64,000 bases of DNA from Rubrivivax sp. (lineage in GTDB: Bacteria; Pseudomonadota; Gammaproteobacteria; Burkholderiales; Burkholderiaceae_C). Shown one piece after another: positions 45,393 through 57,522 of the stretch. How positions within the stretch are numbered: position 1 is the stretch's first letter; each line of letters starts with the position of its first letter. The DNA lies in assembly GCA_030681795.1 (NCBI GenBank), contig JAUXRG010000063.1, positions 116,530 to 180,529 of the forward strand, in the 5' to 3' direction. The notes under the pieces are model-generated. The model was not told the origin of the DNA. It did no database searches and worked only from the letters and a program-made list of their open reading frames with translations. A program made the translations under genes and the position numbers.

Positions 45393-46189
45393 GGATTTCG
45401 CGGTGGCGGCCGCTCGGCGGCCGGGTCCTGCCGGTAGAAGCGGGAGAACATCCCGTACAGGCCGGGGTGTTCAGCGAGCATGGCCTGTGGGTTGACGAAA
45501 AAGGCCTCGCTGGCGACGGCGAAGAACTCGTCCTCGCCCTCGGCGCCGTAGGGGTCCAGGGTCGTCGTCTCGTGGGCCTGCACGCGGGCCACGAAGCGCT
45601 GAAACTCGTCAGCCAAGATGCGTCGCCACTGCGTCGCCGGCAGCTCGGGCGGCAACACCGGCATGCCGTCGGAGGCGCCGTTGGCGAGGTCCAGCACATG
45701 GGCAAATTCATGGATCACGACGTTGTAGGCCTGGACCGCACTGCGCCCGGCGCAGCGCACGTCATGCCACGACAGCATGAGTGGCCCGCCCTGCATGGCC
45801 TCACCGGCCAGCACTTCGTCGTAGGCATGAACGATGCCATCGTCGTCGGTCACCTCGCGCCGTGCCACCACCTGGTCGGCATGGACGACGATGCCCACGA
45901 AGCCGTCGTAGCGCGCCAGCCCCAGCCTCAGCACGGGCAGGCAGGCCTGCGCCGCGACCGCCACCACCATGGCGTCGGTGAGGCGAAGGCCGCCGCTGGT
46001 GCTGAATTCCTTGCGGTCCAGGAACAGGCTTGTCATGCGCCTCAGTTCGGCCATGTCCGCGGGGTCGCGGCGCTGCAGGAACGGGTAGCGAACGAGGGTG
46101 CGCTTCCACAGGTCGTCCGGGATCGCCCGACGGCGCGCGGCGGCGTGCTCGCGGCGCTGCCGCCAAAGCTGCCACCAGTGCGAGAGCAT
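45389..46189 (-). CDS. mtfA: zinc-dependent peptidase, MtfA family
   Basis: NVVIHEFAHVLDLANGASDGMP (HExxH), overall MtfA layout. Confidence 0.9.
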
Positions 46190-46196
46190 GGGCGGT

Positions 46197-47012
46197 TCAG
46201 CCTCGCGCGAGGGACGCGAGGGGAATGCGCGCGAAACCCTCGCGGCTCAGGCGCAACACCTCGGCGCGCGCCCCCGTATCCAGATCCCAGTCGCTGAGCA
46301 CATGGCGCTCGAACCCGGGCGCCAGCGCCTGGCTCCCCGGCCGGTGGGTATGGCCATGCACCATCATCGCAGCGCCCGCGGCATGCATCCAGCGGACGGC
46401 TTCGGCGGCATCGACATCGACGCTGGCGTCGCCGTCGAAGCGGCGCTGGGTCTCGCTGGCCCGACGCAGATCGGTGGCGATGCCCAGACGGTCGGAGAGT
46501 GGGCGCGCCTGAAACGCTGCCTGCCAGGGTTCGGAGCGCACTTCCTGCCTGAACGCCTGGTAGGGTGCATCCGCCAGGCACAGCGCGTCGCCGTGGCTGA
46601 GCAGCACGCGCTGCCCCCAGGCGTCCAGCACGGTGGGGTCGGGCAGGCCCGCCAGCCCGCTCTCGTGCCGCATCGCGCGACCGAGCAGGAAGTCCCGATT
46701 GCCCGCCATGAAGGCCAGGTGGCGACGCTTCGAAGCCTCGGCCAGCACCTCCACGCACCGGCTTTCGAAAGCGCGCGTGCGCATGTCGTCGCCGACCCAG
46801 ATCTCGAACAGGTCGCCGAGCATGAACACCGCATCCGCCGGTGTGTCGCGAAGGTGCGCCGCCCACGCTTCGAAGGTGCGTGGCATCGCCTCGCACAGGT
46901 GCAGGTCGGAGATGAAATCGATGGCGTGCCACGCGGGCGGCGCGCTGAATTCGAAGAACGCCGGCAGCGGACCGCGCGGCAAAGCCGCCGCAGGCGCCCC
47001 GGCGTCAGGCAT
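46197..47012 (-). CDS. lpxH: UDP-2,3-diacylglucosamine diphosphatase
   Basis: FISDLHLCEAMPRT, FMLGDLFEIWVGDD, GNRDFLLG, MVHGHTHRPG. Confidence 0.94.
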   Translation of the reverse strand: MPDAGAPAAALPRGPLPAFFEFSAPPAWHAIDFISDLHLCEAMPRTFEAWAAHLRDTPADAVFMLGDLFEIWVGDDMRTRAFESRCVEVLAEASKRRHLAFMAGNRDFLLGRAMRHESGLAGLPDPTVLDAWGQRVLLSHGDALCLADAPYQAFRQEVRSEPWQAAFQARPLSDRLGIATDLRRASETQRRFDGDASVDVDAAEAVRWMHAAGAAMMVHGHTHRPGSQALAPGFERHVLSDWDLDTGARAEVLRLSREGFARIPLASLARG

Positions 47013-47515
47013 CAGCGCAGCTCGGTGGCACGTTCGATGCGCAGGTCTTCCAGCGGCACGTTCTCGTGCCCGCCCTTGACGCCGGTGCCCACGCCCTCCA
47101 TCGCATCGACCACCTCGGTACCCTCGATCACGCGGCCGAATACCGCGTAGCCCCAGCCCTGGACGTTCTCGGCGCGGAAGTCGAGGAACGCGTTGTCCAC
47201 GGTATTGATGAAGAACTGCGCCGATGCCGAATGCGGATCGCCCGTGCGCGCCATGGCCAGCGTGTAGCGCTTGTTCTTCAGGCCGTTGTTGGCCTCGTTG
47301 CGGATCGTCGCGTCGGTGGGCCGCTGTTTCATGCCGGGTTCGAAACCACCGCCTTGCACCATGAAGCCCTTGATCACGCGGTGGAACACCGTGCCGTCGT
47401 AGTGGCCCTTGTTGACGTAGGCGAGGAAGTTGGCCACCGTCAGCGGCGCCTTCTCGTCGTCGAGTTCGATGCGCAGGGTGCCTGCGCTGGTTTCCATCTG
47501 GACGGTCTTCGTCAT
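47012..47515 (-). CDS. ppiB: peptidyl-prolyl cis-trans isomerase, cyclophilin type
   Basis: VANFLAYVNKGHYDGTVFHRVIKGFMVQGGGFEPGM. Confidence 0.95.
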   Translation of the reverse strand: MTKTVQMETSAGTLRIELDDEKAPLTVANFLAYVNKGHYDGTVFHRVIKGFMVQGGGFEPGMKQRPTDATIRNEANNGLKNKRYTLAMARTGDPHSASAQFFINTVDNAFLDFRAENVQGWGYAVFGRVIEGTEVVDAMEGVGTGVKGGHENVPLEDLRIERATELR

Positions 47516-47516
47516 C

Positions 47517-48098
47517 TCATTTCTCCACAGAGGCTTTTTGAATCGTCACCGGCGTGATCGGCAGGTTTTCGTGCATGCCCGACGCCTTGGTAGGCACCGC
47601 CTTGATCTTCTGCACCACGTCCATGCCTTCGACCACCTTGCCGAAGACGGCATAGCCTTCGCCGTCGCGGGCGTTGGGCTGGTCGAGGAACCGGTTGTCG
47701 TTGACATTGATGAAGAACTGCGCGGTGGCCGAGGCCGGCACGGCGGTGCGGGCCATGGCGATGCTGCCGCGCATGTTGGACAGGCCGTTGCGGCTTTCCA
47801 GGGGGATCGGGGCACGCGTCGGCTTCTCGCTCAGGTCGGGCTTGTAGCCGCCGGTCTGGATCATGAAGCCCTCGATCACGCGGTGGAAGATCACGCCGTC
47901 GTAGTGCCCCGCGCGCACGTACTGCAAAAAATTCTCGACCGTCTTGGGCGCCTTTTCGGGCGCCAGTTCAAGCACGATATCGCCGGCGCTGGTGGCCAGA
48001 CGGACCTTCTGGGCGAAGGCAGGCGAAGCGGTGGCCATCAGGCTGACCATCAGGGCGGCCATCGGGGCCGCCAGCAGCAGGCTGGAGAGGAATTTCAA
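47517..48098 (-). CDS. ppiA: peptidyl-prolyl cis-trans isomerase, cyclophilin type, periplasmic
   Basis: Signal peptide then VENFLQYVRAGHYDGVIFHRVIEGFMIQTGGYKPDL. Confidence 0.94.
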   Translation of the reverse strand: MKFLSSLLLAAPMAALMVSLMATASPAFAQKVRLATSAGDIVLELAPEKAPKTVENFLQYVRAGHYDGVIFHRVIEGFMIQTGGYKPDLSEKPTRAPIPLESRNGLSNMRGSIAMARTAVPASATAQFFINVNDNRFLDQPNARDGEGYAVFGKVVEGMDVVQKIKAVPTKASGMHENLPITPVTIQKASVEK

Positions 48099-48146
48099 GT
48101 CGGTATCTCCTTGGGATGCGCCGCGGCAGGGCGCGAGGCCGCGAGT

Positions 48147-48680
48147 CTAGCGGGACGAGAGCGGGGCACAGGCCAGCAGCGTGCGCGCGGCCTCCAGCCT
48201 GCGCAGCAGCTGAGCATCCAGCGGGCCGCTGGCCGCCGCCTGCTCCCAGGCCTGCACGGCCAGCATCAGGTGCACCTGGCCAAGGTTGGCCCGCGCCGCG
48301 CGGTGGCCGGGCTGGTTGCGCAAGGCCGCCTCGAGGGCCAGGCGCGCCAGTTCCAGCCGGCCCGCGCGGGCATGGAGCAGGGCGATGTTGTTGAACGGGT
48401 CGGGCAGCTCGGGGTATTCCTGGGCCAGTCGGGTGAACAAAGCCAGGGCTTCGTCGTCGCGCTTGAGCTCCATCAAGACAAAGCCGTACAGGAAGCGCGC
48501 CTGCGGGTCGGTGGGGCGGGCCTGCTGGGCCTTGTGCGCGCGCTCCAGTGCGCCAGGGAGGTCGCCGCGGGTCATCAATGCGCGGATCTCCGCCGGCTCG
48601 TCCGCCCAAGCCGTGCCCACGGCGAAAGCCAGCGCCCACAGGAGGGCGTGCAGGGGGGAGGCGTTGGGGGGCTTGTGCAT
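48147..48680 (-). CDS. TPR-repeat protein
   Basis: Signal peptide, [57 protein letters not shown]. Confidence 0.85.
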   Translation of the reverse strand: MHKPPNASPLHALLWALAFAVGTAWADEPAEIRALMTRGDLPGALERAHKAQQARPTDPQARFLYGFVLMELKRDDEALALFTRLAQEYPELPDPFNNIALLHARAGRLELARLALEAALRNQPGHRAARANLGQVHLMLAVQAWEQAAASGPLDAQLLRRLEAARTLLACAPLSSR

Positions 48681-48837
48681 GGGCGCGGAGCCGCGGCGGC
48701 ATCTGGGTTTGCAGAGCACGGCCGCTATACTGAATTGGATTCTATCGACGTACCGTTTCGACGCGCGCGCCGTGCCACCCTCGTCGCCTTCCCGATGTTC
48801 GCCGACAGCGCTTTGGCCGTCGGCGCCTGCCCCGCCC

Positions 48838-50235
48838 ATGACCCTTCGCATCCACAACACCCTGACAAGACGCCTCGAGGACTTCGTGCCTCTGCAGCCG
48901 GGCCATGTGCGCCTGTATGTCTGCGGCATCACGGTGTACGACCTCTGCCATCTGGGCCATGCCCGCATGGTGCTGGTCTTCGACATGGTCTATCGCTGGT
49001 TGTTGGCCAGCGGCTGGCGCGTGACCTACGTGCGCAACATCACCGATATCGACGACAAGATCATCAAGCGCGCCCTGGAGCGCGGCGTCCCCATCCGCCA
49101 GCTCACCGACGAGATGATCGTGGCCATGCACCGCGACTTCGCCGCGCTGGGGGCCGCCGTGCCCACCCACGAGCCGCGCGCCACCGACTACGTGCCGCAG
49201 ATGCTGTCGCTGATCGAGCGGCTGCAGGCCAAGGGCCTGGCCTACCAGGCCAAGCCGAAAGCCGGCGACGGCTCGGGCGGCGACGTGAACTTCGCCGTGC
49301 GGCGGTTCCCTGGCTACGGCAAGCTGTCGGGCAAGTCGCTGGATGAGTTGCGCGCCGGCGAGCGCGTGGCGGTGCAGGGCGACAAGGAAGACCCGCTGGA
49401 CTTCGTGCTCTGGAAGGCCGCCAAGGCGAGCGAGCCCGACGAAGCCAAGTGGCCCAGCCGCTACGGCCCGGGTCGGCCGGGCTGGCACATCGAGTGCTCG
49501 GCGATGAGCTGCGCGCTGCTGGGCGAACCCTTCGACATCCACGGCGGCGGCATGGATCTGCAGTTCCCGCACCACGAAAACGAGATCGCGCAGAGCGAAG
49601 GGGCCAGTGGCAGGGAGTTCGTGCGCACCTGGATGCACAACGGCTTCCTCAATATCGACGACGAGAAGATGTCCAAATCGCTGGGCAACTTCTTCACCAT
49701 CGCCGATGTGCTGCAGAAGTTCGACGGTGAAACGGTGCGCTTCTTCATGCTGCGCACGCACTACCGCAGCCCGTTCAACTTCAGCGATCAGCTGCTCGAA
49801 GAAACGCGCACCGCGCTCAAGCGCCTGTACACCGCGCTGGAAGCGGCGGGTGAGGTCGAGGCGCTGCCGGCGATCGACTGGACCGAGCCGCGCGCCGCGG
49901 CCTTCAAGGCGGCGATGGATGACGACTTCAATACGCCCGGCGCGGTGGCCGTGCTGTTCGAGCTGGCCGGCGAGATCAACCGGGGCCGCACGGGTGACGC
50001 GGCCCTGTTGAGGGCGCTGGGCGGCGTGCTGGGCCTGCTGCAGCAATCTCCCAGCGCGTACCTGCAGGGGGGCTCGGCGCTGGACGATGCGGCCATCGGC
50101 GAGCGCATCAGCGCCCGCGCGGCGGCCAAGCAGGCGCGCGATTTCGCCTTGGCCGACCGCATCCGCGCGGAGCTTGCCGCACAGGGCATTCAACTCAAGG
50201 ACTCGGCGCAAGGCACGACCTGGGTCAAGGCCTGA
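48838..50235 (+). CDS. cysS: cysteinyl-tRNA synthetase
   Basis: [38 protein letters not shown]. Confidence 0.98.
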   Translation: MTLRIHNTLTRRLEDFVPLQPGHVRLYVCGITVYDLCHLGHARMVLVFDMVYRWLLASGWRVTYVRNITDIDDKIIKRALERGVPIRQLTDEMIVAMHRDFAALGAAVPTHEPRATDYVPQMLSLIERLQAKGLAYQAKPKAGDGSGGDVNFAVRRFPGYGKLSGKSLDELRAGERVAVQGDKEDPLDFVLWKAAKASEPDEAKWPSRYGPGRPGWHIECSAMSCALLGEPFDIHGGGMDLQFPHHENEIAQSEGASGREFVRTWMHNGFLNIDDEKMSKSLGNFFTIADVLQKFDGETVRFFMLRTHYRSPFNFSDQLLEETRTALKRLYTALEAAGEVEALPAIDWTEPRAAAFKAAMDDDFNTPGAVAVLFELAGEINRGRTGDAALLRALGGVLGLLQQSPSAYLQGGSALDDAAIGERISARAAAKQARDFALADRIRAELAAQGIQLKDSAQGTTWVKA

Positions 50236-50237
50236 GC

Positions 50238-50915
50238 ATGAGCAAAGTGTCCGCCGGCCCGGCCACCGCGAACTCCGCTGGCGTGGGTGCGCCCGAGTAC
50301 TGGGACGACGCCTGCAAGCACCTGGCGCGGCGCGACCGTGTGCTGAAGAAGCTCATTCCCAAATTCGGCGAGGCCCGCCTGCGCAGCCGCGGCGACGCCT
50401 TCACCACGCTGGCACGCTCCATCGTCGGACAGCAGATCTCGGTGAAGGCGGCGCAATCGGTATGGGACCGCTACGCCGCGGCGGTGGGCGGCGTGGCCAC
50501 GCATCTGCCGCCGGCCGACGTGCAGGCGCTGCCCGTGCCACGCATGCGCGAGGCCGGCCTCTCGGCACGCAAGTGCGAATACCTGCTGGCCCTGGCCCAC
50601 CACTTCAGCGAAAGCCGCGTCCATGTGGCGCAGTGGCAGGCGATGGACGACGAGGCCATCATCACCGAGCTCGTGGCCATCCGCGGCATCGGCCGCTGGA
50701 CGGCCGAGATGTTCCTCATCTTCCATCTCATGCGCCCCAATGTGATGCCGCTGGACGATCTCGGTCTGCTCAAGGGCATCAGCCTGAACTACTTCAGCGG
50801 CGAACCCGTCTCGCGTGCCGAGGCGCGCGAGGTCGGCGAGGCCTGGGCGCCTTTCCGCTCGGTGGCCACTTGGTATATTTGGCGCAGCCTCGATCCGCTG
50901 CCGGTCGAATACTGA
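50238..50915 (+). CDS. DNA-3-methyladenine glycosylase (HhH-GPD)
   Basis: [43 protein letters not shown]. Confidence 0.93.
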   Translation: MSKVSAGPATANSAGVGAPEYWDDACKHLARRDRVLKKLIPKFGEARLRSRGDAFTTLARSIVGQQISVKAAQSVWDRYAAAVGGVATHLPPADVQALPVPRMREAGLSARKCEYLLALAHHFSESRVHVAQWQAMDDEAIITELVAIRGIGRWTAEMFLIFHLMRPNVMPLDDLGLLKGISLNYFSGEPVSRAEAREVGEAWAPFRSVATWYIWRSLDPLPVEY

Positions 50916-50928
50916 GCCAAACCACAGC

Positions 50929-51900
50929 ATGAGCAAGCGCCATTTCCTGGAGTTCGAGCAGCCGATCGCCGAACTCGAATCCAAGATCGACGAGCTGCGC
51001 TATGTGCAGAACGAGTCGGCGGTGGACATCTCCGACGAGATCGAGCGCCTGGCGGGCAAGAGCCAGCAGCTCACCAAGGACATCTACTCCAGCCTGACGC
51101 CCTGGCAGGTGACGCAGATCGCGCGCCACCCACAGCGGCCGTACACGCTGGACTACGTGAACGAGATCTTCACCGACTTCCAGGAACTCCACGGCGACCG
51201 CCACTACGCCGACGACCTCTCCATCGTCGGCGGGCTGGCGCGCTTCAACGGCCAGGCCTGCATGGTGCTCGGCCACCAGAAGGGCCGCGACACCAAGGAG
51301 CGCACGCTGCGCAACTTCGGCATGTCGCGCCCCGAGGGTTATCGCAAGGCGCTGCGCCTGATGAAGCTGGCCGAGAAGTTCGGCCTGCCGGTATTCACCT
51401 TCGTCGATACGCCCGGTGCCTACCCCGGCATCGGTGCCGAGGAGCGCGGGCAATCCGAAGCCATCGGCCGCAACATCTTCGAGATGGCGCAGCTCGAAGT
51501 GCCCATCGTCAGCACCATCATCGGCGAAGGGGGCTCGGGTGGGGCGCTGGCCATCAGCGTGGCCGACCAGGTGCTGATGCTGCAGTTTTCTGTCTATTCG
51601 GTGATCTCGCCCGAAGGCTGTGCCTCGATCCTGTGGAAGACCTCCGAGCGCGCCCCGGAAGCGGCCGAGGCGCTGGGGATCACGGCGCACCGCCTGAAGG
51701 CGCTGGGCGTGATCGACAAGATCGTCAGCGAGCCTGTGGGCGGTGCCCACCGCGACGTGCCCTGGATGGCTGCGCAGCTCAAGCGCGCGTTGGCCGAGAC
51801 CCTGCGTCAGAGCGCCGACCTCAAGCCCAAGGAACTGCTGCAGCGCCGCTACGAGCGGCTGCGCGCCTACGGCCGCTTCACCGACACCAAGGAGCGCTAG
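50929..51900 (+). CDS. accA: acetyl-CoA carboxylase carboxyltransferase subunit alpha
   Basis: [69 protein letters not shown]. Confidence 0.98.
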   Translation: MSKRHFLEFEQPIAELESKIDELRYVQNESAVDISDEIERLAGKSQQLTKDIYSSLTPWQVTQIARHPQRPYTLDYVNEIFTDFQELHGDRHYADDLSIVGGLARFNGQACMVLGHQKGRDTKERTLRNFGMSRPEGYRKALRLMKLAEKFGLPVFTFVDTPGAYPGIGAEERGQSEAIGRNIFEMAQLEVPIVSTIIGEGGSGGALAISVADQVLMLQFSVYSVISPEGCASILWKTSERAPEAAEALGITAHRLKALGVIDKIVSEPVGGAHRDVPWMAAQLKRALAETLRQSADLKPKELLQRRYERLRAYGRFTDTKER

Positions 51901-53223
51901 TTGAATTTGCCGCGGGTCGCGGTGGCCGTCAGCGGCGGCCGCGATTCGACGGCGCTGCTGCATTGCACGCAGCGTGCGGCGCTGGCCCTGGGCATCGAGG
52001 TGGTGGCCCTGCATGTGCACCACGGTTTGATGCCGCAGGCCGACGCCTGGCTGGCCCATCTGCGCCGCCAGTCCCGCCGCTGGGGTGCGCGGTTCTTCTG
52101 CACGAAGCTGGGCACCTCGCCTGGCCGCGGCGACAGCGTCGAAGCCTGGGCGCGACGCGAGCGCTACCGCGCACTTGCCGCCATGGCACAGGCAGCGGGG
52201 TGCAGCCTGGTCCTGCTGGCCCACCACCGCCGCGACCAGGCCGAGACCTGGCTGCTGCAGGCCTTGCGCGGCGCGGGGCCGGCAGGGCTGTCGGCCATGC
52301 CCGCCTTCGCCGAGCGATCCGGCGTCGTCTGGGCCAGGCCCTGGCTGGCCCAGCCGCGCGAAGCCATCGAGGCGTACGTGAGGCGCCACCGGCTGAGCCA
52401 CATCGAAGACGACAGCAATGCCGACGAGCGATACGCCCGCAACCGCTTGCGATTGCGGGTCTGGCCGGCCTTGACCCGGGCCTTCCCGGAGGTCGAGAGC
52501 ACGCTGGCGGCGGCAGCTTCGCGGGCGCAGGAAGCCCAGGCCCTGGCGCGAGAAGTCGCGGCTGCGGATTTGCCGCCGTTGCGGGTCGGGGACGGCCTTT
52601 CGGTGCCGGCCTGGCTGACCCTGCCGACGGAGCGACGCCGCAACGTGCTTCGCACCTGGTTGGCGCAGGCGCTGGCCGGCCCCGCCACCGAAGCGCTGGT
52701 GGCTCGGCTCGCGACCGAACTCCCGGTCAAACGGGCGGCACGCTGGCCCGCCGCCGGGGCAGAGCTGCGCCTGTACCGCGGCATCCTGCGCGCTCATCCG
52801 GCCGGGTCGACCGAACCCCGACCGGCCGACGAAGCCTCATCGGCCGCCTTCGATTGCAGTCAGGCCGGCGAATACAGCCTGCCCGGCTGGCCCGGCCGTC
52901 TGGTGGTCGAGACCGTGAAGGAGGGTGGGGCGCCGGTGTCGCTGTTGCGCTCGGCCTTGCCACAGCCTCGGCGGGGCGGTGAGCGCTTCTGTCTGTCTGC
53001 GCGTGGCACACCTCGCAGCCTGAAGAAGCAGTTCCAGACCCTGGCCGTTCCCGCATGGGAGCGGGCCGGCCCCTTGCTGTATTCGGCGCAGGGTCGATTG
53101 CTCTTCGTGCCCGGACTGGGGCTGGACGCCACCGTCTGTGCCGAGCCTGGCCAGCCCAGGGCAGGGCTGAGGTGGATTCCCGATGCGCCTGCCGCCACCG
53201 GGCAGCGTCGATCCGGCAGGTAA
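51901..53223 (+). CDS. tilS: tRNA(Ile)-lysidine synthase
   Basis: VAVSGGRDSTALLH PP-loop, HHRRDQAETWLLQALRGAG, RNRLRLRVWPAL; TTG start. Confidence 0.93.
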   Translation: MNLPRVAVAVSGGRDSTALLHCTQRAALALGIEVVALHVHHGLMPQADAWLAHLRRQSRRWGARFFCTKLGTSPGRGDSVEAWARRERYRALAAMAQAAGCSLVLLAHHRRDQAETWLLQALRGAGPAGLSAMPAFAERSGVVWARPWLAQPREAIEAYVRRHRLSHIEDDSNADERYARNRLRLRVWPALTRAFPEVESTLAAAASRAQEAQALAREVAAADLPPLRVGDGLSVPAWLTLPTERRRNVLRTWLAQALAGPATEALVARLATELPVKRAARWPAAGAELRLYRGILRAHPAGSTEPRPADEASSAAFDCSQAGEYSLPGWPGRLVVETVKEGGAPVSLLRSALPQPRRGGERFCLSARGTPRSLKKQFQTLAVPAWERAGPLLYSAQGRLLFVPGLGLDATVCAEPGQPRAGLRWIPDAPAATGQRRSGR

Positions 53224-53282
53224 AATCCCTCCCTTGTGCATGGCCGCAACGGGCTGCCGTGCGAGTGACCCGGCATTCAGCG

Positions 53283-54560
53283 ATGGCATTGATCGTTCAC
53301 AAGTACGGTGGCACCTCGATGGGCTCCACCGAGCGCATACGCAGCGTGGCGCAGCGCGTGGCCAAATGGGTCCGGGCAGGCCACCAGATGGTGGTGGTGC
53401 CTTCGGCCATGTCGGGCGAGACCAACCGCCTGCTCGGCCTGGCCAAGGAGCTGATGCCCAACCCCCAAACGCCCGAGGCGCTGCGCGAACTCGACGCCGT
53501 GGCTGCCACGGGCGAGCAGGTCTCGGTGGGCCTGCTGGCGCTGGCATTGCAGGCACAGGGCGTGCCGGCAGTGAGCTACGGTGGCTGGCAAGTGCCCTTC
53601 GAGACCGACTCGGCCTTCACCAAGGCGCGCATCTCGCATATCGACGACACGCGGGTGCGCGCCGATCTGGCCCACGGCAAGGTGGTGATCATCACGGGCT
53701 TTCAGGGCATAGACCCCGAAGGCAACGTCACCACCCTGGGGCGCGGCGGCAGCGACACCTCGGCCGTGGCCGTGGCCGCGGCCATGAAGGCCGACGAGTG
53801 CCTGATCTACACCGACGTCGACGGTGTCTACACCACCGATCCACGCGTCGTGCCTGAGGCACGGCGGCTGAAGACCATCAGCTTCGAAGAGATGCTCGAG
53901 ATGGCCAGCCTGGGCTCCAAGGTGCTGCAGATCCGCTCGGTGGAGTTCGCCGGCAAATACCGCGTGCCGGTGCGCGTGCTCTCCAGCTTCACGCCCTGGG
54001 ACATCCCGCTCGAAGAAGAAATGCAATCGGGCACCCTCATCACCTTCGAGGAAGACGAAAAGATGGAACAAGCCGTGGTCGCCGGGATCGCGTTCAACCG
54101 CGACGAGGCCAAGATCAGCGTGATCGGCGTGCCCGACAAGCCGGGCATCGCCTACCAGATACTCGGGCCGGTGGCGGATGCCAATATCGACATCGACGTC
54201 ATCATCCAGAACGTCTCACACGACGGCAAGACGGACTTCTCGTTCACCGTCCCGCGCAATGACTACCAGCGCACGATCAGCGTGCTGGAGACCCAGGTGC
54301 TGCCAGCCACCGGAGCCGAGCGCGTGCTGGGTGACGCCAAGATCTGCAAGGTGTCCATCGTGGGCATCGGCATGCGCAGCCACTCGGGCGTGGCCAGCAA
54401 GATGTTCCGCACGCTCTCGGAAGAGAGCATCAACATCCAGATGATCACCACCAGTGAGATCAAGACCAGCGTGGTGATCGACGAGAAGTACATGGAACTG
54501 GCCGTGCGCGCATTGCACAAGGCATTCGGCCTGGATCTGCCCACCGCAACCGAAGCCTGA
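53283..54560 (+). CDS. lysC: aspartate kinase
   Basis: [48 protein letters not shown]; two ACT domains. Confidence 0.98.
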   Translation: MALIVHKYGGTSMGSTERIRSVAQRVAKWVRAGHQMVVVPSAMSGETNRLLGLAKELMPNPQTPEALRELDAVAATGEQVSVGLLALALQAQGVPAVSYGGWQVPFETDSAFTKARISHIDDTRVRADLAHGKVVIITGFQGIDPEGNVTTLGRGGSDTSAVAVAAAMKADECLIYTDVDGVYTTDPRVVPEARRLKTISFEEMLEMASLGSKVLQIRSVEFAGKYRVPVRVLSSFTPWDIPLEEEMQSGTLITFEEDEKMEQAVVAGIAFNRDEAKISVIGVPDKPGIAYQILGPVADANIDIDVIIQNVSHDGKTDFSFTVPRNDYQRTISVLETQVLPATGAERVLGDAKICKVSIVGIGMRSHSGVASKMFRTLSEESINIQMITTSEIKTSVVIDEKYMELAVRALHKAFGLDLPTATEA

Positions 54561-54585
54561 TGCCGCTAGAATGCCGAGCTTCGCC

Positions 54586-54678
54586 GGAGTCGTGACCGAG
54601 TGGCCGAAGGTGCTCCCCTGCTAAGGGAGTATGTGGGCAAAACCTGCATCGAGGGTTCGAATCCCTCCGACTCCGCCA
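54586..54678 (+). tRNA. tRNA-Ser (anticodon GCT)
   Basis: GGAGTCG...CGACTCC acceptor pairing with encoded GCCA, CTCCC-CTGCTAA-GGGAG anticodon arm, long variable arm, GAGGGTTCGAATCCCTC T arm. Confidence 0.97.
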
Positions 54679-54683
54679 GACAG

Positions 54684-54716
54684 ATGAAAAACGGGCCCTT
54701 GGGGCCCGTTTTTCAT
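54684..54716. terminator. perfect 15-bp stem, 3-nt loop, A/T-flanked (probably bidirectional terminator)
   Basis: ATGAAAAACGGGCCC-TTG-GGGCCCGTTTTTCAT directly after tRNA-Ser. Confidence 0.9.
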
Positions 54717-54813
54717 GCGCGTCTTGCACACGTTCATGGCGCAGATCAAGTTGCCGGCGCAACCACTCGCAAGACAATCACAGGTTCTGCACTTCATTCC
54801 CGAAGGAGCCACC

Positions 54814-56490
54814 GTGCCCATCAGCGACATCGAAATCGCCCGCCAATCCCACCCTCACCGCATCGCCGATCTGGCCCGCGACCGGCTGGGCATTGCCGAC
54901 GAGCATCTGGTTCCCTATGGTCACCACAAGGCCAAGCTGGCGCTGCCGTTCATCGACACGCTCGCCGCCCGCCGCGAGGGCAAGCTGGTCCTCGTCACCG
55001 CCATCAGCCCCACGCCTGCGGGCGAGGGCAAGACCACCACCAGCATCGGACTGGCCGACGCGCTCAATCTCATCGGCAAGAAGGCCATGGTCGCGTTGCG
55101 CGAGCCCTCGCTGGGCCCGGTTTTCGGAATGAAGGGTGGGGCGACCGGCGGCGGCCTGGCCCAGGTGGTGCCGATGGACGACATCAACCTGCACTTCACC
55201 GGTGACTTCAACGCCATAGGACTGGCCAACAACCTGTTGGCCGCAGTGCTGGACAACCACATCCACCACGGCAACGCGCTGGGGATCGACGTGCGCCGCA
55301 TCACCTGGCGCCGCGTGGTGGACATGAACGACCGCGCGTTGCGCAATATCACGGTGGGCCTGGGCGGGCCGGCCAACGGCTTCCCACGCCAGGATGGCTT
55401 CGACATCGTGGTGGCCTCCGAGGTGATGGCCATCCTGTGCCTGGCGACATCGCTGCAAGACCTGAAGGCGCGGCTGGGCCGCATCGTGGTGGCCGAGACC
55501 TTGGCGCGGCAGCCCGTGCGCGCCAGCGACCTGAAGGTCCACGGCGCGATGGCCGTGCTGCTCAAGGATGCGCTGGCGCCGAACCTCGTGCAGACCCTGG
55601 AGCACACGCCGGCGCTGTTGCACGGTGGACCGTTCGCCAATATCGCGCATGGCTGCAATTCGGTCATCGCCACCCGCACGGCGTTGCATCTGGCCGACTA
55701 CGTGGTCACCGAGGCCGGATTCGGCGCCGACCTGGGTGCCGAAAAGTTTATCGACATCAAGTGCCGCGCTTCGGGGCTGCGGCCTTCTGCGGCGGTGCTG
55801 GTGGCCACCGTGCGGGCCGTCAAGTTCCACGGCGGCGTGGAGCGTGCGGACCTCGGTCGGGAGGACCTGCCGGCCCTGGAGCGCGGCCTGGCCAACGTGG
55901 AACGCCACCTGAGCAACATGCGCGAGGTCTTCGGCCTGCCCTGCGCCGTGGCGCTCAACCACTTCTCCGGTGACACCGAGGCCGAGCACGCGCTGCTGCG
56001 CGATCGCATCGGCCGCCTCGGCGTGGCGGTGTTGACGGCACGGCACTGGGCCGAGGGCGGGCAGGGTGCAGTCGATCTGGCACACGAAGTCGTGCGCCTG
56101 TGCGACCATGCTTCGACGCTGCGCTTTGCCTACGAAGACGGCGCCCCGCTGTGGGACAAGATGCGCGCGGTGGCCACCCGCATCTACGGCGCGGCCGACA
56201 TTTCGGCCAGCGCCGCCGTCCGCGCGCAGGTCGACAAGTTGCAGGCCGCCGGTTACGGCCGCTTTCCCGTGTGCGTGGCCAAGACGCAGTACAGCTTCTC
56301 CACCGATGCCGCGCTTCGCGGTGCGCCCAGTGGCCACATCGTCGACGTGCGCGAGGTGCGCCTGGCGGCCGGTGCCGAGTTCGTGGTGATGATTTGCGGC
56401 GACATCATGACCATGCCCGGCCTGCCCAAGCTTCCCGCGGCCGAGCGCATCGACCTGGATGAGCAGGGGCTCATCGTCGGCCTGAGCTAG
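54814..56490 (+). CDS. fhs: formate--tetrahydrofolate ligase
   Basis: [58 protein letters not shown] start with upstream AAGGAG chosen. Confidence 0.97.
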   Translation: MPISDIEIARQSHPHRIADLARDRLGIADEHLVPYGHHKAKLALPFIDTLAARREGKLVLVTAISPTPAGEGKTTTSIGLADALNLIGKKAMVALREPSLGPVFGMKGGATGGGLAQVVPMDDINLHFTGDFNAIGLANNLLAAVLDNHIHHGNALGIDVRRITWRRVVDMNDRALRNITVGLGGPANGFPRQDGFDIVVASEVMAILCLATSLQDLKARLGRIVVAETLARQPVRASDLKVHGAMAVLLKDALAPNLVQTLEHTPALLHGGPFANIAHGCNSVIATRTALHLADYVVTEAGFGADLGAEKFIDIKCRASGLRPSAAVLVATVRAVKFHGGVERADLGREDLPALERGLANVERHLSNMREVFGLPCAVALNHFSGDTEAEHALLRDRIGRLGVAVLTARHWAEGGQGAVDLAHEVVRLCDHASTLRFAYEDGAPLWDKMRAVATRIYGAADISASAAVRAQVDKLQAAGYGRFPVCVAKTQYSFSTDAALRGAPSGHIVDVREVRLAAGAEFVVMICGDIMTMPGLPKLPAAERIDLDEQGLIVGLS

Positions 56491-56503
56491 GGGCAGGGGC
56501 CCG

Positions 56504-57499
56504 ATGGCCAACCGCACGGCGCGGCTGTACCGCATCGAGACGCTGATCCGCTCGCGCGGACACGCCAGTTTCGCGCTGCTGCGGGAGGAGCTGGAGGTCT
56601 CGCCGGCCACGCTCAAGCGCGACCTGGAGTACCTGCGCAGCCGCCTGGGTGCACCCATCGAGTACGACCGCGCCGCCAACGGCTACGGCTTCGGCACCGC
56701 CCATGCCGGCGCCAAGCACGAGTTGCCCGGGTTGTGGTTCGACGAATCCGAGCTCTATTCGCTGCTCATGGCCCAGCAGTTGCTCGCCGGGCTGGACAGC
56801 GACGGCATGCTCAGCCGCCACCTGCAACCCTTGCTCGATCGCATCCACCAGTTGCTGGCCAGCGGCGAGGGCGAGGAGGCCGCGGCGAGGCTGATGAAGC
56901 GGGTGAAGATCGTCACCGCGCTGCGCAGGCCGGTGCCCAGCCGCTTCTTCGAGCGTGTCAGTGCGGCGCTGTTGTCGCGCAAGCGCCTGCATCTGCGCTA
57001 TTTGACGCGGGGCCGTGGCGAGGTGAGCGAAAGAGATGTCTCACCGCAGCGCCTGGTGCATTACCGCAACACCTGGTACCTGGATGCCTGGTGCCACCGG
57101 GCGGAAGCGCTCCGACGCTTTGCGCTCGACGCCATCGAGCAGGCCACCGTGCTGGGGACGGCGGCGCGCGATCTCCCGATGAAACGCGTGCAGGCCGAGA
57201 TGGACGCCGGTTACGGCATCTATGCCGGAGGCCAGCAGCGCTGGGCGGTACTGCGCTTCGACCGCCAGGCCGCACCCTGGGCCAGCCGCGAGGAGTGGCA
57301 CCCGCAACAGCAGGGTCGCTGGTGTGAGGACGGTGGCTACGAGATGCGTCTGCCCTATGTGGACGACACCGAGCTTGTCATGGACGTGCTGCGCCAGGGC
57401 GAACAGGTGCGGGTGCTCGAGCCGCCGGAACTCGTGCAGGCCGTACGACAGCGGCTGCTGGCGTCTGCCGCCTTGTACGGGGCACCCCAGAGGCCCTGA
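56504..57499 (+). CDS. WYL-domain transcriptional regulator
   Basis: N-terminal HTH, RYLTRGRGEVSERDVSPQRLVHYRNTWYLDAWCHRAEALRRFALDAI. Confidence 0.92.
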   Translation: MANRTARLYRIETLIRSRGHASFALLREELEVSPATLKRDLEYLRSRLGAPIEYDRAANGYGFGTAHAGAKHELPGLWFDESELYSLLMAQQLLAGLDSDGMLSRHLQPLLDRIHQLLASGEGEEAAARLMKRVKIVTALRRPVPSRFFERVSAALLSRKRLHLRYLTRGRGEVSERDVSPQRLVHYRNTWYLDAWCHRAEALRRFALDAIEQATVLGTAARDLPMKRVQAEMDAGYGIYAGGQQRWAVLRFDRQAAPWASREEWHPQQQGRWCEDGGYEMRLPYVDDTELVMDVLRQGEQVRVLEPPELVQAVRQRLLASAALYGAPQRP

Positions 57500-57522
57500 T
57501 CCGCGACGCCGGCGTGCGTGAA

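Noticed and set aside
47012-48098. Two adjacent cyclophilin genes as a novel duplication
   Set aside because: Tandem cytoplasmic and periplasmic cyclophilins are a common arrangement in this group and look ordinary.
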